DNA of 64,000 nt from Schizochytrium sp. TIO01 (Eukaryota; Sar; Bigyra; Thraustochytrida; Thraustochytriidae), in NCBI GenBank assembly GCA_004764695.1, contig SMSO01000004.1:1639501-1703500 (forward strand), read 5' to 3'. How positions within the stretch are numbered: the stretch's first letter is position 1; each line of letters opens with the position of its first letter. Of this stretch, positions 1-11,761 are shown piece after piece. Position numbers and translations under genes: made by a program. Under the pieces are notes generated by a model. The model was not told where the DNA came from. It searched no databases and worked only from the letters and a program-made list of their open reading frames with translations.

Positions 1-364
1 GTTGACGGGCCACGCTCAAACACCGCCTGAGGCCGCACCTCCGGCCCTCTTGAGCCTTTAAAGGCGCCGCAGGATCGCCTTTATTGCTGCTTTCGATCGT
101 TCATTCATTCCTTGCTTCATTTCATTCTGTCAAGTTAGCTCCAAAGACAGCAGGCTTTTCGGACGCGGCGCGTATTTTAATGTCTGTATTTTAATCAAGT
201 CTGACCGTCGAGGCGAATGAATGAATGAATGAATTCTGCGCAGCGGTCGTGGCTGAGATGCGCAGGAATTAATCGCAGAGCTCGCCGCGAAGGCTCCGCG
301 CGAAGGGCCCAGGACGCCCGCAGGCCGACTGCGAAGGGCCACGGCCTCGAATCGCCAGCCACGC

Positions 365-440
365 CAGCCAGCCAGCCAGCAAGCGAGCAAGCAAGCGAGC
401 GAGCAAGCAAGCGAGCAAGCAAGCGAGCGAGCAAGCAAGC
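365..440. repeat. CAGC/CAAG/CGAG tetranucleotide repeat
   Basis: An imperfect 4-bp tandem array begins as CAGC units and continues as mixed CAAG and CGAG units. It creates long Ala/Ser/Leu-Ala-Cys reading frames in several phases, which are artefacts of the repeat. Confidence 0.9.
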
Positions 441-673
441 GGCACAGAGCAGATCAATAAAGAAAGAGGCGGCCATGATAAAAGCCTTTCTGAGAAGAGT
501 GGATTAAATCTGAGGAGTAAAATTCACGCCAAGCCACGGACAAATCATCGCACCGCCCGTCGACCGGGCTCTCTCGCAGACGTGGAAGGCCGCGCTTAAG
601 CAGAACGCGGCCTCGGCCGGGCCCGGGCCAGGCAGGAAGTCGCGAGCGGCGCTGCGGAACATGGGCATGAAGA

Positions 674-735
674 TGCCATGCCATACCATGCCATGCCATG
701 CCATGCCATATCGTACCATTCCGTACCATATCGTA
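674..735. repeat. CATGC pentanucleotide-like repeat
   Basis: Repeated CATGC/CATAC units degrade into CGTAC-containing units at the right edge. The array is partly self-complementary because CATG is a palindrome. Confidence 0.85.
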
Positions 736-1753
736 CAGAGCCCGAATGAATCAATTGAAATCCAAACCGAAGACCAAAGGAACTTGGAGACCCAAAGCCA
801 AAGCAAACCATCGACAGCTAGCAATGTCTAGTTAGTTAGCTAGTTAGTTAGTTATCCGCCTGAGCATCATTCATCCATGCATTCATTCATCCATGCATTC
901 ATTCATTCATTGATCCTCTCTCTTTCGGGCAACAAACAAACAGTAATAAGTGACAGCAGCAGGTCAAATGAAAGAGGTTGAGCCGGGCTTTTTCTGCTTC
1001 GTAGTGAGCGAATGGAAAGAGTGCCTCCGTTGACCGCCGTTGTGGATGGGACATTAGTGCGCAGAGAGGATTTCAAGAGCCGCCTTTGGAGCCCAGATCG
1101 TGGTGTGGCCCCGGCCTCCACGACACCATTTGATGGGTTTCGTCACCATCGTCGCAGCTGCCGAGCTTGTTATTCGTTAGGTGGAAAGACAGACATACGC
1201 AGCAACGTAGGTGCCGAGCAGCAGGTACTATAATGATTAGGCTGTTAGGTAGCTGACCAAGTACCTCTGTGAACAATGTTTAAAGTAAAGACCTAACTAC
1301 CTCTGTACTTTAACCAAAGAAACATTTTTCATTAAGCAGAGGAGGTGTATAAAACGTATAGGCCTGTATATATTGTCGTTGTTGTTGTTGTTGTTGTTGA
1401 TATTGTTATTAAAATTTTCTCAAAGTTTAAGGACACGTATTTTATTGCGATACTAGGTTTATAAGTTTTACCTAAGAGGCTAAAAAGAAAAGAAAAAATA
1501 GAATAGAAGGCAAGGTTGAAAGTTGTACAATCAAATCGGTCAATACGAAATGTGCGTGGCCACCGCCGCCTCGACGCCGCAGGAGTCCAAATAATCTGGC
1601 AGCGCATGGCTCAGAGAAGCCCTGGTCGCTTCCAGCTAGCCCATCTATTGGCGTCAAATTACTCTCCTTCTGCAAAGCGGGGTTTGAAAACGAGAAGCCA
1701 TACATACATTTTTTGAAGAAATTAGTTGTCCAGTGAATATGAAGTTCATTCGC

Positions 1754-1878
<125 letters not shown>

Positions 1879-2664
1879 CATTCATTCACTCAAATGATAC
1901 CTATTCTAGTTCGAGGAACAGACCTTATGCTACGCCGTGTATGTATGGACGGTAGGTAGTTACTTTATAGGTATGTATCATGTTGAAGAGAGAGGTGGAA
2001 TTGTTATTGTCGTAGATAGAGGCAGAAGAGAGTTCAAGCAACTGTGTCCTTGCCTAGCTCCAGCTCCGCGAAAATACTCGACGCACCTCTAGCAAGCGGC
2101 CTCGGGCTACGGTTAGTTGGAGAAGAAGCCCCAAGCCGCTGCAGGCACCAGCTTCTGCAGTCGTCGAGGAGCCCCAGCGCCTTCGCCACAAAGACAACGC
2201 AATAGTTGTCTCAACCCAAGTTCTTGATTTTGATATTTTCCTCCGCGGCGTTACGTAGTAGGTACATAGCTAGCTCTACTAGGTACCTAAGGTTTTCCAA
2301 GTTGAAGCCAATTGATTAAATCCAGGCAGGCAGAGGCAGGCAAGCAAAAGCAAGCAAGCAAGCAAGCGATGAAGACCACCGTAAGTCATGGCCACAGCCT
2401 TCGAAAGAGCCGCCTCGAGCAAGCCGGAGCTGAGGGCCCTCTGATCTCCACGTCTAAGGTCCGGCGTGGCGGCCTTTGCGAGCGACTTTGATTGATTGAA
2501 ATCGCTGCATTTGGCCAAAATCAGTTGAAAACAATCTTGAAAAATTAAGAAAAAAAGCTACCTAGGCGGGCAGTAGCTAGGTATTAATAGCTTCGGTGAG
2601 CTAAATGTCTCTTTAAATACGCTATAGCATCATGGCAGCAAGCAATTCAAACATTCAAACTGGC

Positions 2665-2865
2665 CTTGAGCAAGTCCGCCTTTTGCGGCACGTGATGCGA
2701 AACGATTCAAGGCGGAGATAGATTTGGCCACGCATATACCCCATACAAGAAGCTGGAGGGGCCTATGGGCCGTGTTAGAGGCTGGTCGCGTGTTAGGTCA
2801 CGATTTCTCAGGGTCGTTTTGAAGGAATCTGTGAATTTAGAACAAGCTGTCCCCTTCGAAGAGAG
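2665..2865 (+). mobile_element. Possible decayed LINE (non-LTR retrotransposon) 3' end
   Basis: One plus frame reads RLLRHVMRNDSRR before a stop. After a frame change it continues as GPMGRVRGWSRV and FLRVVLKE. The order of a leucine-rich LGHVxR-like motif, then an RGRPxxxW-like motif, then an amphipathic tail resembles the region after the reverse transcriptase in many LINEs. The stop and frameshift indicate a relic. The match is short and by eye only, so it remains tentative. Confidence 0.3.
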
Positions 2866-5800
2866 TAAAATTAAATACCTCGTGTACCCTTTTTATGCAT
2901 TGGTGTTTCGCTTTTAAGAATGGTGCTGAATGACCAAAGCATTTAATACAATAGAATATTATATATATATTTATTTGTTTTTTAATAAAAATTAAAAAGA
3001 TAAAATTAAAAACCTGTCTTTTATTTTTTCACTCAAAAATTAATGACAGAGAAGAAGCTAGATTTAATAAGAAGAAAAGCATTCGGTGAAAGCACGTCTG
3101 GAATTCTAGTCGTCGACGATTTGCGGAGAATAGATGCGAAGGGGCGCAGCGCTGCATTTATAAACAAGTTCATGGCCACGAATATTCTCCCTTGGTCCTA
3201 ATTAAGCCTTGGCTGCAGTCTGTGTCTTCGCGGTGCAGGCGATTTATTCAAGACCGCAGGGCTCTTAATTGTACTTTCCCCCTCACGCTTCATTGCAATA
3301 TCTTCGACTATTTCAGGTTACTTATTATTAGCATTCTATGTTTATTCTGTTTTTTGTTTTTTGTTTTTTGTTTTTTAACTAAATAATTAATAAAAAAGAA
3401 CTTGAAGACCCAACAGTATGAACAAATCAAGTTTGAAAGAAGCAGAATCCACGATTTTAATCTCCAGAGAGCCCCCGCAAAGGCGGCCCTTCAAAGAACG
3501 GCGCTTAAGCCTGCGATGCTTCCGCAGAAATACACCAACGGCACGGGCAGCAAGCACTTAATCAGTTTGCCAGCCGGCTGGAGCGAATCCTGAACTTCGC
3601 ATACGCCCGTATTACAACTTTCTACCTTGAACTTCACGCTCCATCTATCTATTCTGGTAGATAGTACTACTACCTACTACACATCTCCAGGCAGAGGAAT
3701 GTGCATATTATGTATGTGAATTTCTCCATTTCTTCTCCCTATCTAATTATTGTTTATTATTTTAAACAATAAACACCAATAATATAACTTGAAAGTAAAT
3801 GATTGAAATATAATACCTTATGGCGGCTTTGAAAGGCTACTTCCTCGCCGTCGGAGCTGCGTGTTTGCGGCGAGAGGGTCACCCGAAGTCAAAGCCTTTC
3901 CCTTCATGCTCAAGACCAAGCAACGACGGCCTCGGCCTCAAAATTGCGGCACCCACGATGGCCGAGCTCGGGAATCTCCAACTTGTGAGCAATCGCCAGA
4001 GCTGCTGACGACATGAATTGTAGTATTCTTGTTTATTTATTTTAAAGGCAGATTATGGTGATTACATTCTCAGTTTCCTCGACATTCCCGCGACATTGCA
4101 GGGTCGCGAGCCCCACGCCGGCCGGTATGTACGTGTGCGTGCACGTGTACGTGTGCTAAAAACTGCGTCATCGCGTGCAAGATGTTCAAGTTCACCGCCT
4201 CCTCGGTGGCCTTGACAGTTGGATGTGTACTTCTTCACAGCACTTGAGCTCTTTCGTGTCAACTTTTTATGATGTCAAAGAATGAGTTAGGAGGTAAATA
4301 ACTTGAATAAAATCAGGAAAGTAATCAAATAGAACGAATAGAAGAAGCACGAGTTCTACCAGTCGGCCTGAGATTCCGAAAACCAGCCCTTGAACGCTGC
4401 TGCTCCTGCGGCTAGGCAGCTCGTGATAAATCACCTCTATTGCTTGAGCTGTGTAAACGGCGTCAACTTGGAGCGTCGATTCGTTGGAGGTCATGATCTG
4501 CCTGGCTGTATTGGCCACAATTTGTAGTGGTGCGGTGCGCTTTTCTCGTAATTATTGCGCCAGGTAACCCTAGCTAGCAGGTGCTGCCAAACAGTCAATG
4601 AGATGACATTGGCCATCTGTGAGTGGGTGTGCAACCCCTGCAATCTAGTGCAATGACGAACACAATAACTAGAGCTTGACTCGAAGAAAAGAAGATGATG
4701 GTGATGGTGATGATGAAGAGTGGGATGGATGGATGCCGTGAGAAAACACCAAGAAACTCACGCGTTGCAAAGGCACTCATGAAAGAATCATGGGATGCAT
4801 AAATTGTGAGACGATTAAAATGCGTTGCGCACAAAGTGCACGGGCTTCACTTCTCCCAACACCCATCGTGGCAAGTTTACACTGGCAGCAGAGCAGGTTG
4901 GTTGGCTGTAGATTTTAGCAAGGTGGCATGGGGGGATGAGTCATTGAAAGGGCTTAAGCAACCAGTCTTAATAATCGGTGAACTAGGTACTGCTTGTGCA
5001 TCATAAACTCCATTCGCGATGTAATGCTTTCATACGATGCGAGGTGGTTTGTTTTTCAGAGTTTCTCGGTGTCGGGTAGATAGTACACAAAACTCTAAAT
5101 ACTGGAATCAAGGCTGAGGCAGCACGGTATCAATATTTTAATAGTTGGAGAAGAAAGAAATACGGCCATTGAGTAGCGAACAATGCGCAAGACCGACACA
5201 TGCGATTTGAAAGGAATCAAGAAAGAGTTAACTAACCTACAAGAGCTAGTGATCGAGATCTAAGATATCCTAGGATTAAAGACTCATTTTGAGATTGAAT
5301 GAATTTCGGAGGTTGCTGCCTGCATTTCCAACTTTCAGTTACAGAACCAACGAGAAAGACTTCACCATGATGAGGTAGGTAGGCAGGTATCCAGGGTATA
5401 TCTAGCTACTCCAGGCAATGAATGAACAGTCGAGCATGCCTATAAGCAATAACTACGCAGGATACTAAATTCACTTCAAGCTAGATTTTGCATTTTTAAT
5501 TTAGTATGAGCTTAACTTAGGCCGTGGCTTAAGAACAATAAAGTGTATTATATGATGTTTGCGAATGGATAAACATCCACAAGATGTCATTACAAGATAT
5601 ACACAGGATGAACATCAAAATATTCATTCACTCATTACGATATGTGCAAGATCTTGAAAGAAGTAACCCCTACCTGATCACGGTGGCCTGCCAGTACATA
5701 CATGTTATGTTTATATATTTCATCTAGAAAAGAATGAAGAGTCTTGCATTGCAAGATCCAAGAAAAGGAATAAGAATGTGGAACATTCCCAAGAAAAACC

Positions 5801-5960
5801 TCTGCACAAGAGAGATGGAATCCCTTCACGAGGTTCGCAAAAGCAAGCAAGACGAGGAGATGGCGATAGACAATGCAAGTTGTTGGAAAGGGTTGTTGGA
5901 ATTGGAAAAGGACTAGCAAAATCAGAATCTCAGAGTATGGAGAAAGGGAAACCTTTACAT

Positions 5961-6275
5961 TTAGCACAATGACATCTGGAAACCCTTGCGCGACAGGATG
6001 GTGGCGGTAGTCGGGTACATGGTGACCTGCTGGCGCATTGCCGACTGGGAGAAGAAGGCAGGCGTGGAGAGGATCTCGAGCGACGGACGGTACTTGCTAG
6101 CGCGGATGACGCGGGACAGGAGAGGGGCACGAACAACCTTGGAGCTGCCCTGAAGGATGGAGCTGGGGCGAGCGGTGGCGGCAGCGGTGCTCTGGATGAC
6201 CTGCTTAACCTGACGCTTCGGGCCGGCGATGGCCCGGAAGAGGAAGGGGCTGCTGATGATCTGAGTGTTGAACAT
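5961..6275 (-). CDS. Small basic protein of unknown function, possibly mitochondrial
   Basis: This 104-residue frame starts at an ATG in a good context (GACACCATGT). A further in-frame ATG 45 bp upstream would add 15 residues and is less favoured. Third positions are GC-rich, as in the known genes here and unlike the surrounding AT-rich spacer, which is the main reason to believe it is real. The protein is rich in Arg, Lys, Ser, Thr and Gln and nearly lacks acidic residues; its N-terminus begins MFNTQIISSPFLFRAIAG. That composition is typical of a matrix-targeting sequence or a small mitochondrial protein, but this is inference. No family was recognised. It is divergent from the eL18 gene, with a 1.8-kb spacer between the two starts. 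Confidence 0.5.
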   Translation of the reverse strand: MFNTQIISSPFLFRAIAGPKRQVKQVIQSTAAATARPSSILQGSSKVVRAPLLSRVIRASKYRPSLEILSTPAFFSQSAMRQQVTMYPTTATILSRKGFQMSLC

Positions 6276-8073
6276 GGTGTCCCAAGTTATGGCTCTGCTA
6301 AACTCCAGCAAAGCTCGCAAACAATTCAGTCAAAAGCTACTCGATCTGTGCTTCACCGTCACGGTATTTAGTTTTATTTTCATTGATTGCATTTCATTCC
6401 GCAGTATGTTACCCAATTGATCACAAAGTTGAAGGAGATATCGATGATTAATCAACGTGTACCAGCATGGAAGCCCACGACCACGATCCGAGAATACGCG
6501 CACGAAAGATCCATCACAAGGATGTTAGAAATTCCACAACATCAGGTGCAAAGAAACCAAAAGTCCGCGAGAAAATATGTGAGCACCATCGCCATCACAA
6601 AAGATCATTCCACCAGCATCATCAAGATTAGCAAAGAAAACATCGAACAGAAAAAGTACAGCGCGTGTTACAAATGCATCGAAAAGTCACAACCCACATA
6701 ATAGAGATCAAAGAGAAAGCGAGAAGAGAAATTTGAAAAAGTTAATTGATCCACGTTAGTCTACCCGTCCCGTACCCAGGTAACCTATCCTCTGCGTCTT
6801 ATCTCATGCAGCCTGTCCTTCCCCCCAAACCCTGAGGCCGTCCACTTCCCTGCAGAAGACAGCATCTTTCAAACCCATCATCCTTCTTCTTTCCTTTTAC
6901 AGGGCCGCCAGTGGCCGCCAGCCTCATGCCAACTTCAACATCCTCCCGACAGCCACAACAACAAGCTCGCTCTTAGCAGCGGATCCTTGCAGCCCATATA
7001 GCCATATGATCCCGTCGCCGGCTCCGCCTGAGTCTCCGGGGCTCTCCGAGCGCGCCCGAGTCCACCTACCTCGCGGTCTGCAGCGGCCTCGTCTCAGACA
7101 AACAGATAATCAACAAACAGTGAAAAACTAAACAATCAGTCAAGCAAACAGAGAAACAGAGAAACAAAGAGACTCTTTGTAAGTAAGCAGTTGTGTAGTT
7201 AGATAGATCACTTTGTCTTCCCTATAACTCTCTTTCCATTTGCTTTTCTCCACTTGTGCTGGTTTGTACCACTTAGATTCACAATGGAAATTTAAAATAC
7301 TCTACTGTAGACCTGGCACTGCAGCTGTCCTGCAATAGTCTATTTGTCTAAGTTTATCTTATCTTCTATAACTCAAGGAATAGTACCTATCTACCTAAAA
7401 GCACTGTAGTAGGATAGAGTCTATCAGTAGATAGAAGATCTTCATTCTACTCAGTTCTTCTCTATCGATATTTACAGTCGCAGCATTAACATGATCTCTA
7501 GCGACACTTATATAACCCCTACTGCACTACAAGAGCAGTAGCAGAAAAGTTCCTAGCGCATACTCATATAAAAAGCCCTAATTAGCTCAGCTGCTGCATC
7601 CTCATAATAGTTTCATATAGATGACTAGGCCTCTTCGGAGACGCCCTGCAGCGGGGTAATCGGGTAATCCAAATCTCTCATGATAAATCGCCGATTGAAT
7701 GAATTTGCGTTGCACAGAGCCAGAGGCTGCCCCCAAATCGAGAGTCGTGAGTGACTATAGAGCCTATCTTCCAATATACACCCTTCATCGTGTAGGGAGG
7801 AAGAAAAAACCCCATCTATATGAAGGGGAATACGATGACCGCCAATTAAAGGGGGTAGTATGTAAGATACGTTACCCTAACCTCGATAAAATAGAAGGGC
7901 CCCTTCATCACAAAACCATGGATTATATATATACTGACTTATTATGTAGTTGAGATTACATGTCAAGCAGATAGTAGATAACAAAGGGGGGTAAGAACGA
8001 AGTTAACTCCAGAGGCAAAAGAGGTGGCTTGGGCAGCGGCAAAGCTCTTGAGCGAGTCGAAAAACTTAGCACC
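6276..8073. other. Spacer between divergent genes; no gene seen
   Basis: This region separates the small minus-strand gene from the plus-strand eL18 gene and should contain both promoters. It holds a CAAACAGAGAAACA-like low-complexity stretch at about 7090-7170 and GATA/CTAT-rich short repeats at about 7330-7470. A tRNA box-A-like TAGCTCAGCTGC occurs near 7575 but has no matching box B or cloverleaf. The 104-codon plus frame at 6387-6701 begins at TTG and has no family signature, so it is not called. Confidence 0.5.
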
Positions 8074-9240
8074 ATGGTACGTCTTGGCGAGCGAGTGGCA
8101 TCGCGCTGCGTGGAGCTCGCCTGCGCCCTAAGAGGCCGATCCTCGAGCCCTCGAAGCCCTGTGTAGGACATGGAATGTCCCTCTGGCTTCGGTGTCCGTC
8201 CGGTGGAGCTGCCGGCACGAGGAAATGAAGATGGAGTGATCTCTTCATTTATTAAGGGTCAAAGAGGAAGAGGACGACTGGCTGTGAGGAAAACCTTAGG
8301 TTGACCTTGGCTTGGAGCGCAGAAGAGCCCACGCGAAGAACGCGCGATGGTCACTTCTAATCAGAAGAGATACAGGTTTCTGAGAAATGTGAACGTAATG
8401 ACTGACGATTTGACGTAAACGAACTATTGATTATATTGATGCTCTGGATTAATGATTGGTCGAATTGGTGGATGTGGATTTTTTCGATTACTTTCTGCTT
8501 CACTTCAACATGGGATTTCACAACCTCAATTATATATTGTTTCTGCGATGGAATCCGTATTGATGCTCGTACAAATGGATGCTTTGTTTGGCTTGACGTG
8601 TGTTGATTTCACCCGATTCATGATTCATTGCCGATAATCAATCAAATCATCGTTTGTGGGTTTGCATTAATAACAGGGTATCGACCTTATCGCCGGCGGC
8701 CGCAATGTCGGTCACAAGAACCGCACCGCCCCGCGGTCCGAGAACCCGTACTTGGCTCTCCTCGTGAAGCTGTACACCTTCCTTGCTCGCCGCACTGAGT
8801 CCAAGTTCAACGAGAAGGTCCTCAAGCGCATGTACATGAGCCGCGTCAACCGCCCCTCCATGTCTATCAGCCGCATTGGCCTCCTCATGGGCGACAAGAA
8901 GGAGTCCCGCATTGCCGTGACCGTGGCCACCGTCACTGACGATGTCCGCATGCAGGAGTGCCCCAAGCTCCGCATCTGCGCCCTCCGCTTCACCGAGAGC
9001 GCCCGTGCCCGCATCGTCGCTGCCGGTGGTGAGTGCCTCACCTTCGACCAGCTCGCCATGCTCGAGCCTGAGGGCAAGAACTGCCTTCTCCTCCGTGGCC
9101 GCAAGAACACCCGCGAGGCCGTCAAGCACTTCGGTGTCCCCGGCTCCCCCCACAGCCACGCCAAGCCCTACGTTCGCAGCAAGGGCCGCAAGTTCGAGAA
9201 GGCCCGTGGCCGTCGCCGGAGCCGTGGCTTCAAGGTATAA
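8074..9240 (+). CDS. RPL18: 60S ribosomal protein eL18 (L18), two exons
   Basis: The product is a core protein of the large cytosolic ribosomal subunit. Exon 1 is only the ATG at 8074-8076, in an ACCATGG context, followed by a GTACGT donor. Exon 2 runs 8677-9240 after an AACAG acceptor. The joined protein is 188 residues, the same length as human L18. Family-typical segments are visible: [13 protein letters not shown] near residues 28-40, VLKRMYMSR near 48-56, [13 protein letters not shown] near 86-98, LTFDQLAML near 122-130 and the C-terminal [19 protein letters not shown]. Without the intron the exon-2 frame lacks a credible start, which supports the splice model. A single-codon first exon is common in ribosomal-protein genes of many eukaryotes. 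Codon use is strongly C-ending, consistent with high expression. The antisense 209-codon frame over it is a shadow. Confidence 0.97.
8077..8676 (+). other. Spliceosomal intron of the eL18 gene (600 bp)
   Basis: The donor is GTACGT immediately after the ATG and the acceptor is AACAG|GG. The phase is 0. The proximal acceptor side is AT-rich and the intron body carries no recognised gene. The boundaries are inferred from the need to join an ATG to the conserved eL18 N-terminus. Confidence 0.85.
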
Positions 9241-9723
9241 TGTGCTTGCTCCGGCTAACTCATTATATTCCTGCAAGAAACATTTTGCTTGGCGTTTTGA
9301 TGTTCTCTTTCTTTTGTTTGTTTACCTTCTATATACGCTTTTTACGAAACTTGCGCTTGATCCAAACTTGCTCTTTTTATTCCGCATGCTTATACCTTGT
9401 ACTTAACTATGATGATCTTGCTGCTCTCATGGACTTTGCTTTATGGTAACGTCTGGAGTATGCAGGAACATATGTTAAGTTTCCCTTGTCTCTTGTAAAT
9501 TTTGACATGCTCGGGGGGGAGCCGAAGTTTTTAGTTGCTGGGACTTAAGTTCAGCCACTGATTTTTCGTGCGTTGAAGAGGGGAAAATGCAGAAGTTTAT
9601 ATCGTAGTATTGAAATATAGATTTTGGAGAATGTGAAAGTTTTTGTGTCAAGAACTTTGAAAATGAGTTTAGCTTTAGAATGCTGGCATGGCTTGGGGCT
9701 AGGAAGTGCGTAGTTCATGGAAT
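9241..9723. other. Convergent 3' spacer between eL18 and the first SDR gene
   Basis: This 483-bp interval lies between the eL18 stop and the stop of the minus-strand SDR gene, so it should contain both transcript ends. It is T-rich just after eL18 (9280-9380). No gene is seen. Confidence 0.6.
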
Positions 9724-10551
9724 TTACTTGTTGGGTGAAAGTCGTGGTTGAGCCTTGCAGTCCTGCCAAAACTCACCGGATTTGCCACCAAGATCCTCTG
9801 TAGCCAAGTAGGCCACAACTTCCGAGCCATCCTCAGGAGTGCGAGTGGCGGAGCTTCCACCCATGCGGGTAGAGCACCAACCTGGGCAGCACGTGTTCAC
9901 AATAAACTCAGGGTGGTCCCTAGCAAAGATACGAAAGTACTCGCGGATACAAAGCTTGCTCATTCCATAGTTATTAGTAGGGAAGCCACGCTCTTCGACC
10001 TTTCCTTCACGAACTGCGTTAAGGAAATCTTCAGCAATATCAAAAATCTCGACAGGCTTGAGGTCCTCCTTGGTGATTCTTTCCTGGATTTCTTTGCTGC
10101 ACTTATCAAAGGCCATGTTAGAAACCATGGACGCTACAGTAACAATACGTGCCTCAGGATCTTTTTGCAAGAAAGGAATCATACGCTCCGTAAACTTTGC
10201 GGTCTGGAAAAGATTTGTCTTTAGCGTAGGCTCAGCTTGCTCTTCGAATGTTTCCTTACTCTTTGAGTTGAATGCCATGCCGGCATTGTTGATCAGGCAG
10301 TGGATAACGCCATGCTGGCCCTGCAGAGCCTTAATAAAGGATTCCTGAGACTCATCACTGTCCAGATCGAGCTCCATTACCTCAAGGCTAGCCTTGGGAA
10401 ATTCATCCTGAAGCTTCTTCAAAGCCTCTTGTCCGCGCTCTGCGTTGCGTGAAGTCAAAATTGTATGAAGGCCTTCTTTACGGGCAAGTCGGCGGACGGT
10501 CTCAAACCCGATACCCTGGTTAGCTCCTGTTACAACAAAAACGCGCGACAT
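9724..10551 (-). CDS. SDR 1: carbonyl reductase-type short-chain dehydrogenase/reductase
   Basis: A 275-residue classical SDR that most resembles carbonyl reductase 1, an NADPH-dependent cytosolic enzyme reducing aldehydes, ketones and quinones. The glycine motif TGANQGIG is at residues 8-15, an Arg after strand beta-2 (TSRNAERG) suggests NADPH preference, NNAG is at 88-91, the catalytic Ser is at 141 and YGMSK gives Tyr195 and Lys199. The CCPGWCSTRMGG segment after the active site is the CBR1-type signature. An upstream in-frame TTG would add four residues, but the ATG at 10551 gives the same length as the paralogues. It is the most diverged member of the array, with an NNYGMSK active-site context, and lies last in the direction of transcription. 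The substrate cannot be told from sequence. Confidence 0.93.
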   Translation of the reverse strand: MSRVFVVTGANQGIGFETVRRLARKEGLHTILTSRNAERGQEALKKLQDEFPKASLEVMELDLDSDESQESFIKALQGQHGVIHCLINNAGMAFNSKSKETFEEQAEPTLKTNLFQTAKFTERMIPFLQKDPEARIVTVASMVSNMAFDKCSKEIQERITKEDLKPVEIFDIAEDFLNAVREGKVEERGFPTNNYGMSKLCIREYFRIFARDHPEFIVNTCCPGWCSTRMGGSSATRTPEDGSEVVAYLATEDLGGKSGEFWQDCKAQPRLSPNK

Positions 10552-10640
10552 CGTCTTTGCCAACGATTTCGATTACTCAACTACTCCGCTATCGTAGCCT
10601 GATACAGATTCGAAGACCTCGACTCTACGTGAATGAAAGC

Positions 10641-10656
10641 GTTTGGGTTTCTGCTT
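10641..10656 (-). promoter_or_regulatory. Diverged copy of the SDR-array upstream box
   Basis: In gene sense it reads AAGCAGAAACCCAAAC, about 90-105 bp upstream of the SDR 1 ATG. It is the weakest match to the AGCAAACYCCAAA-like box found upstream of the other four SDR genes. Function is inferred only from its shared position. Confidence 0.25.
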
Positions 10657-10981
10657 CTTATTGCACGTTTGCATTCGTAGCCTCGATTCTGCTGGCGGGT
10701 TTACATGAGCTTTACCGCGAGCATATCATGTGAGCCTGAATTATTGTTAACTTTAATTAGTGTTGATTATCATAGAACTATATAGAGTATCAACTCGAAG
10801 CGCTAGTCTTCTTTCCCTATGTAAAATCATAGCCTCACACATAATGCTAGAGTTCTTATCTTCGCTTAATACCTACCCTATCATCTTACTTTTAAATTTT
10901 AAAAAGGAGTCTGACTACTAGTTGAAAATGTAAGTTCAAAAGTTCTGAGGGTAATGCGAAGATAGTGAATAGTGTTTTGCT

Positions 10982-11004
10982 ATAGGTAGGTAGTACCTAC
11001 CTAT
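10982..11004. repeat. Perfect 23-bp palindrome built on GGTA/TACC
   Basis: Two 11-bp arms, ATAGGTAGGTA and TACCTACCTAT, flank a single G. It lies about 430 bp upstream of the SDR 1 start. It could be a dyad protein-binding site or chance from local GGTA repeats; the same tetramer recurs elsewhere in the spacers. Confidence 0.7.
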
Positions 11005-11761
11005 CCCCTTACCTACTTCTTAGACTCATCTTCTGTTGGTGTTTGTGTTTTTAAACTTCGGCTGCTCTGAAGAAGCTCATGTTCTCAACTGGTCTGAGGC
11101 TTTGCTTTGGTATAAGCTATTCAAGTTTTATCCTTACCCATTACTCTTTTTAGTCTGTCCCAACATCACATCACATTAGTTTCTTCGAGAAGATGGTGTC
11201 GAGAGGTTGTACGATACCTATCACGTCAAAATCGCAGATACTTTGCGGGAATGTGTATCGCCGAACGTCTAGCATGTTTTCTCCGAAAGCTGATCATCAG
11301 ACCTCAGCTAGTATTGTTGATCTTTGCCAGGAATAAACCTTGGATATCGTGGACTGGGCTAGAGACCAATATCAGATAGTGTGAAATGTTTTACTGTGAG
11401 ATGGGCACGCATCTTGAAGACCTCTTCAATCCATTGCGATGAGTTGTTGGCGTCCGTATGTAGTTCATCCAGACTTCAGTCACCGGATACTTGCTTTGCT
11501 GTGTTGACGCAGTTTTCACTAGCTATGATGAGCCTCGCTACATGCTGATAAGTTGAATAGAGAAAATGATTTCTACGTTTCAGTTTGTGTAGGTTCGAAG
11601 GTTTAGATGCGGATGAGGGTGAGGCTGCACATAAAAGACGCAAGTTCTGAGGAATTTCAATGAAGGGGAAGCTGATTTTTAATGCGTGTAATGATAAGCT
11701 ACTAGATGCATAGTGATGCTCGTGTAGGGAGGCATATCATAATTGAAACAGCGGCTACACA

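Larger units (their letters stand above)
10552..11761. other. Spacer between SDR 1 and SDR 2
   Basis: This region should hold the SDR 1 promoter and SDR 2 terminator. It contains a diverged copy of the shared upstream box at 10641-10656 and a perfect 23-bp palindrome at 10982-11004. Nothing else was recognised. Confidence 0.6.

Noticed and set aside
6387-6701. 104-codon plus-strand frame next to the small basic gene
   Set aside because: Begins at TTG and has a Lys/Ile/Thr-rich composition unlike the genes here; no family resemblance.
7560-7670. tRNA-like TAGCTCAGCTGC (box A) sequence
   Set aside because: No convincing box B, acceptor stem or cloverleaf could be folded around it.
8647-9276. 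209-codon minus-strand frame
   Set aside because: It is exactly antisense to eL18 exon 2 and results from the C-ending codon bias of that gene; its Ala/Gly/Leu-rich translation matches no family.
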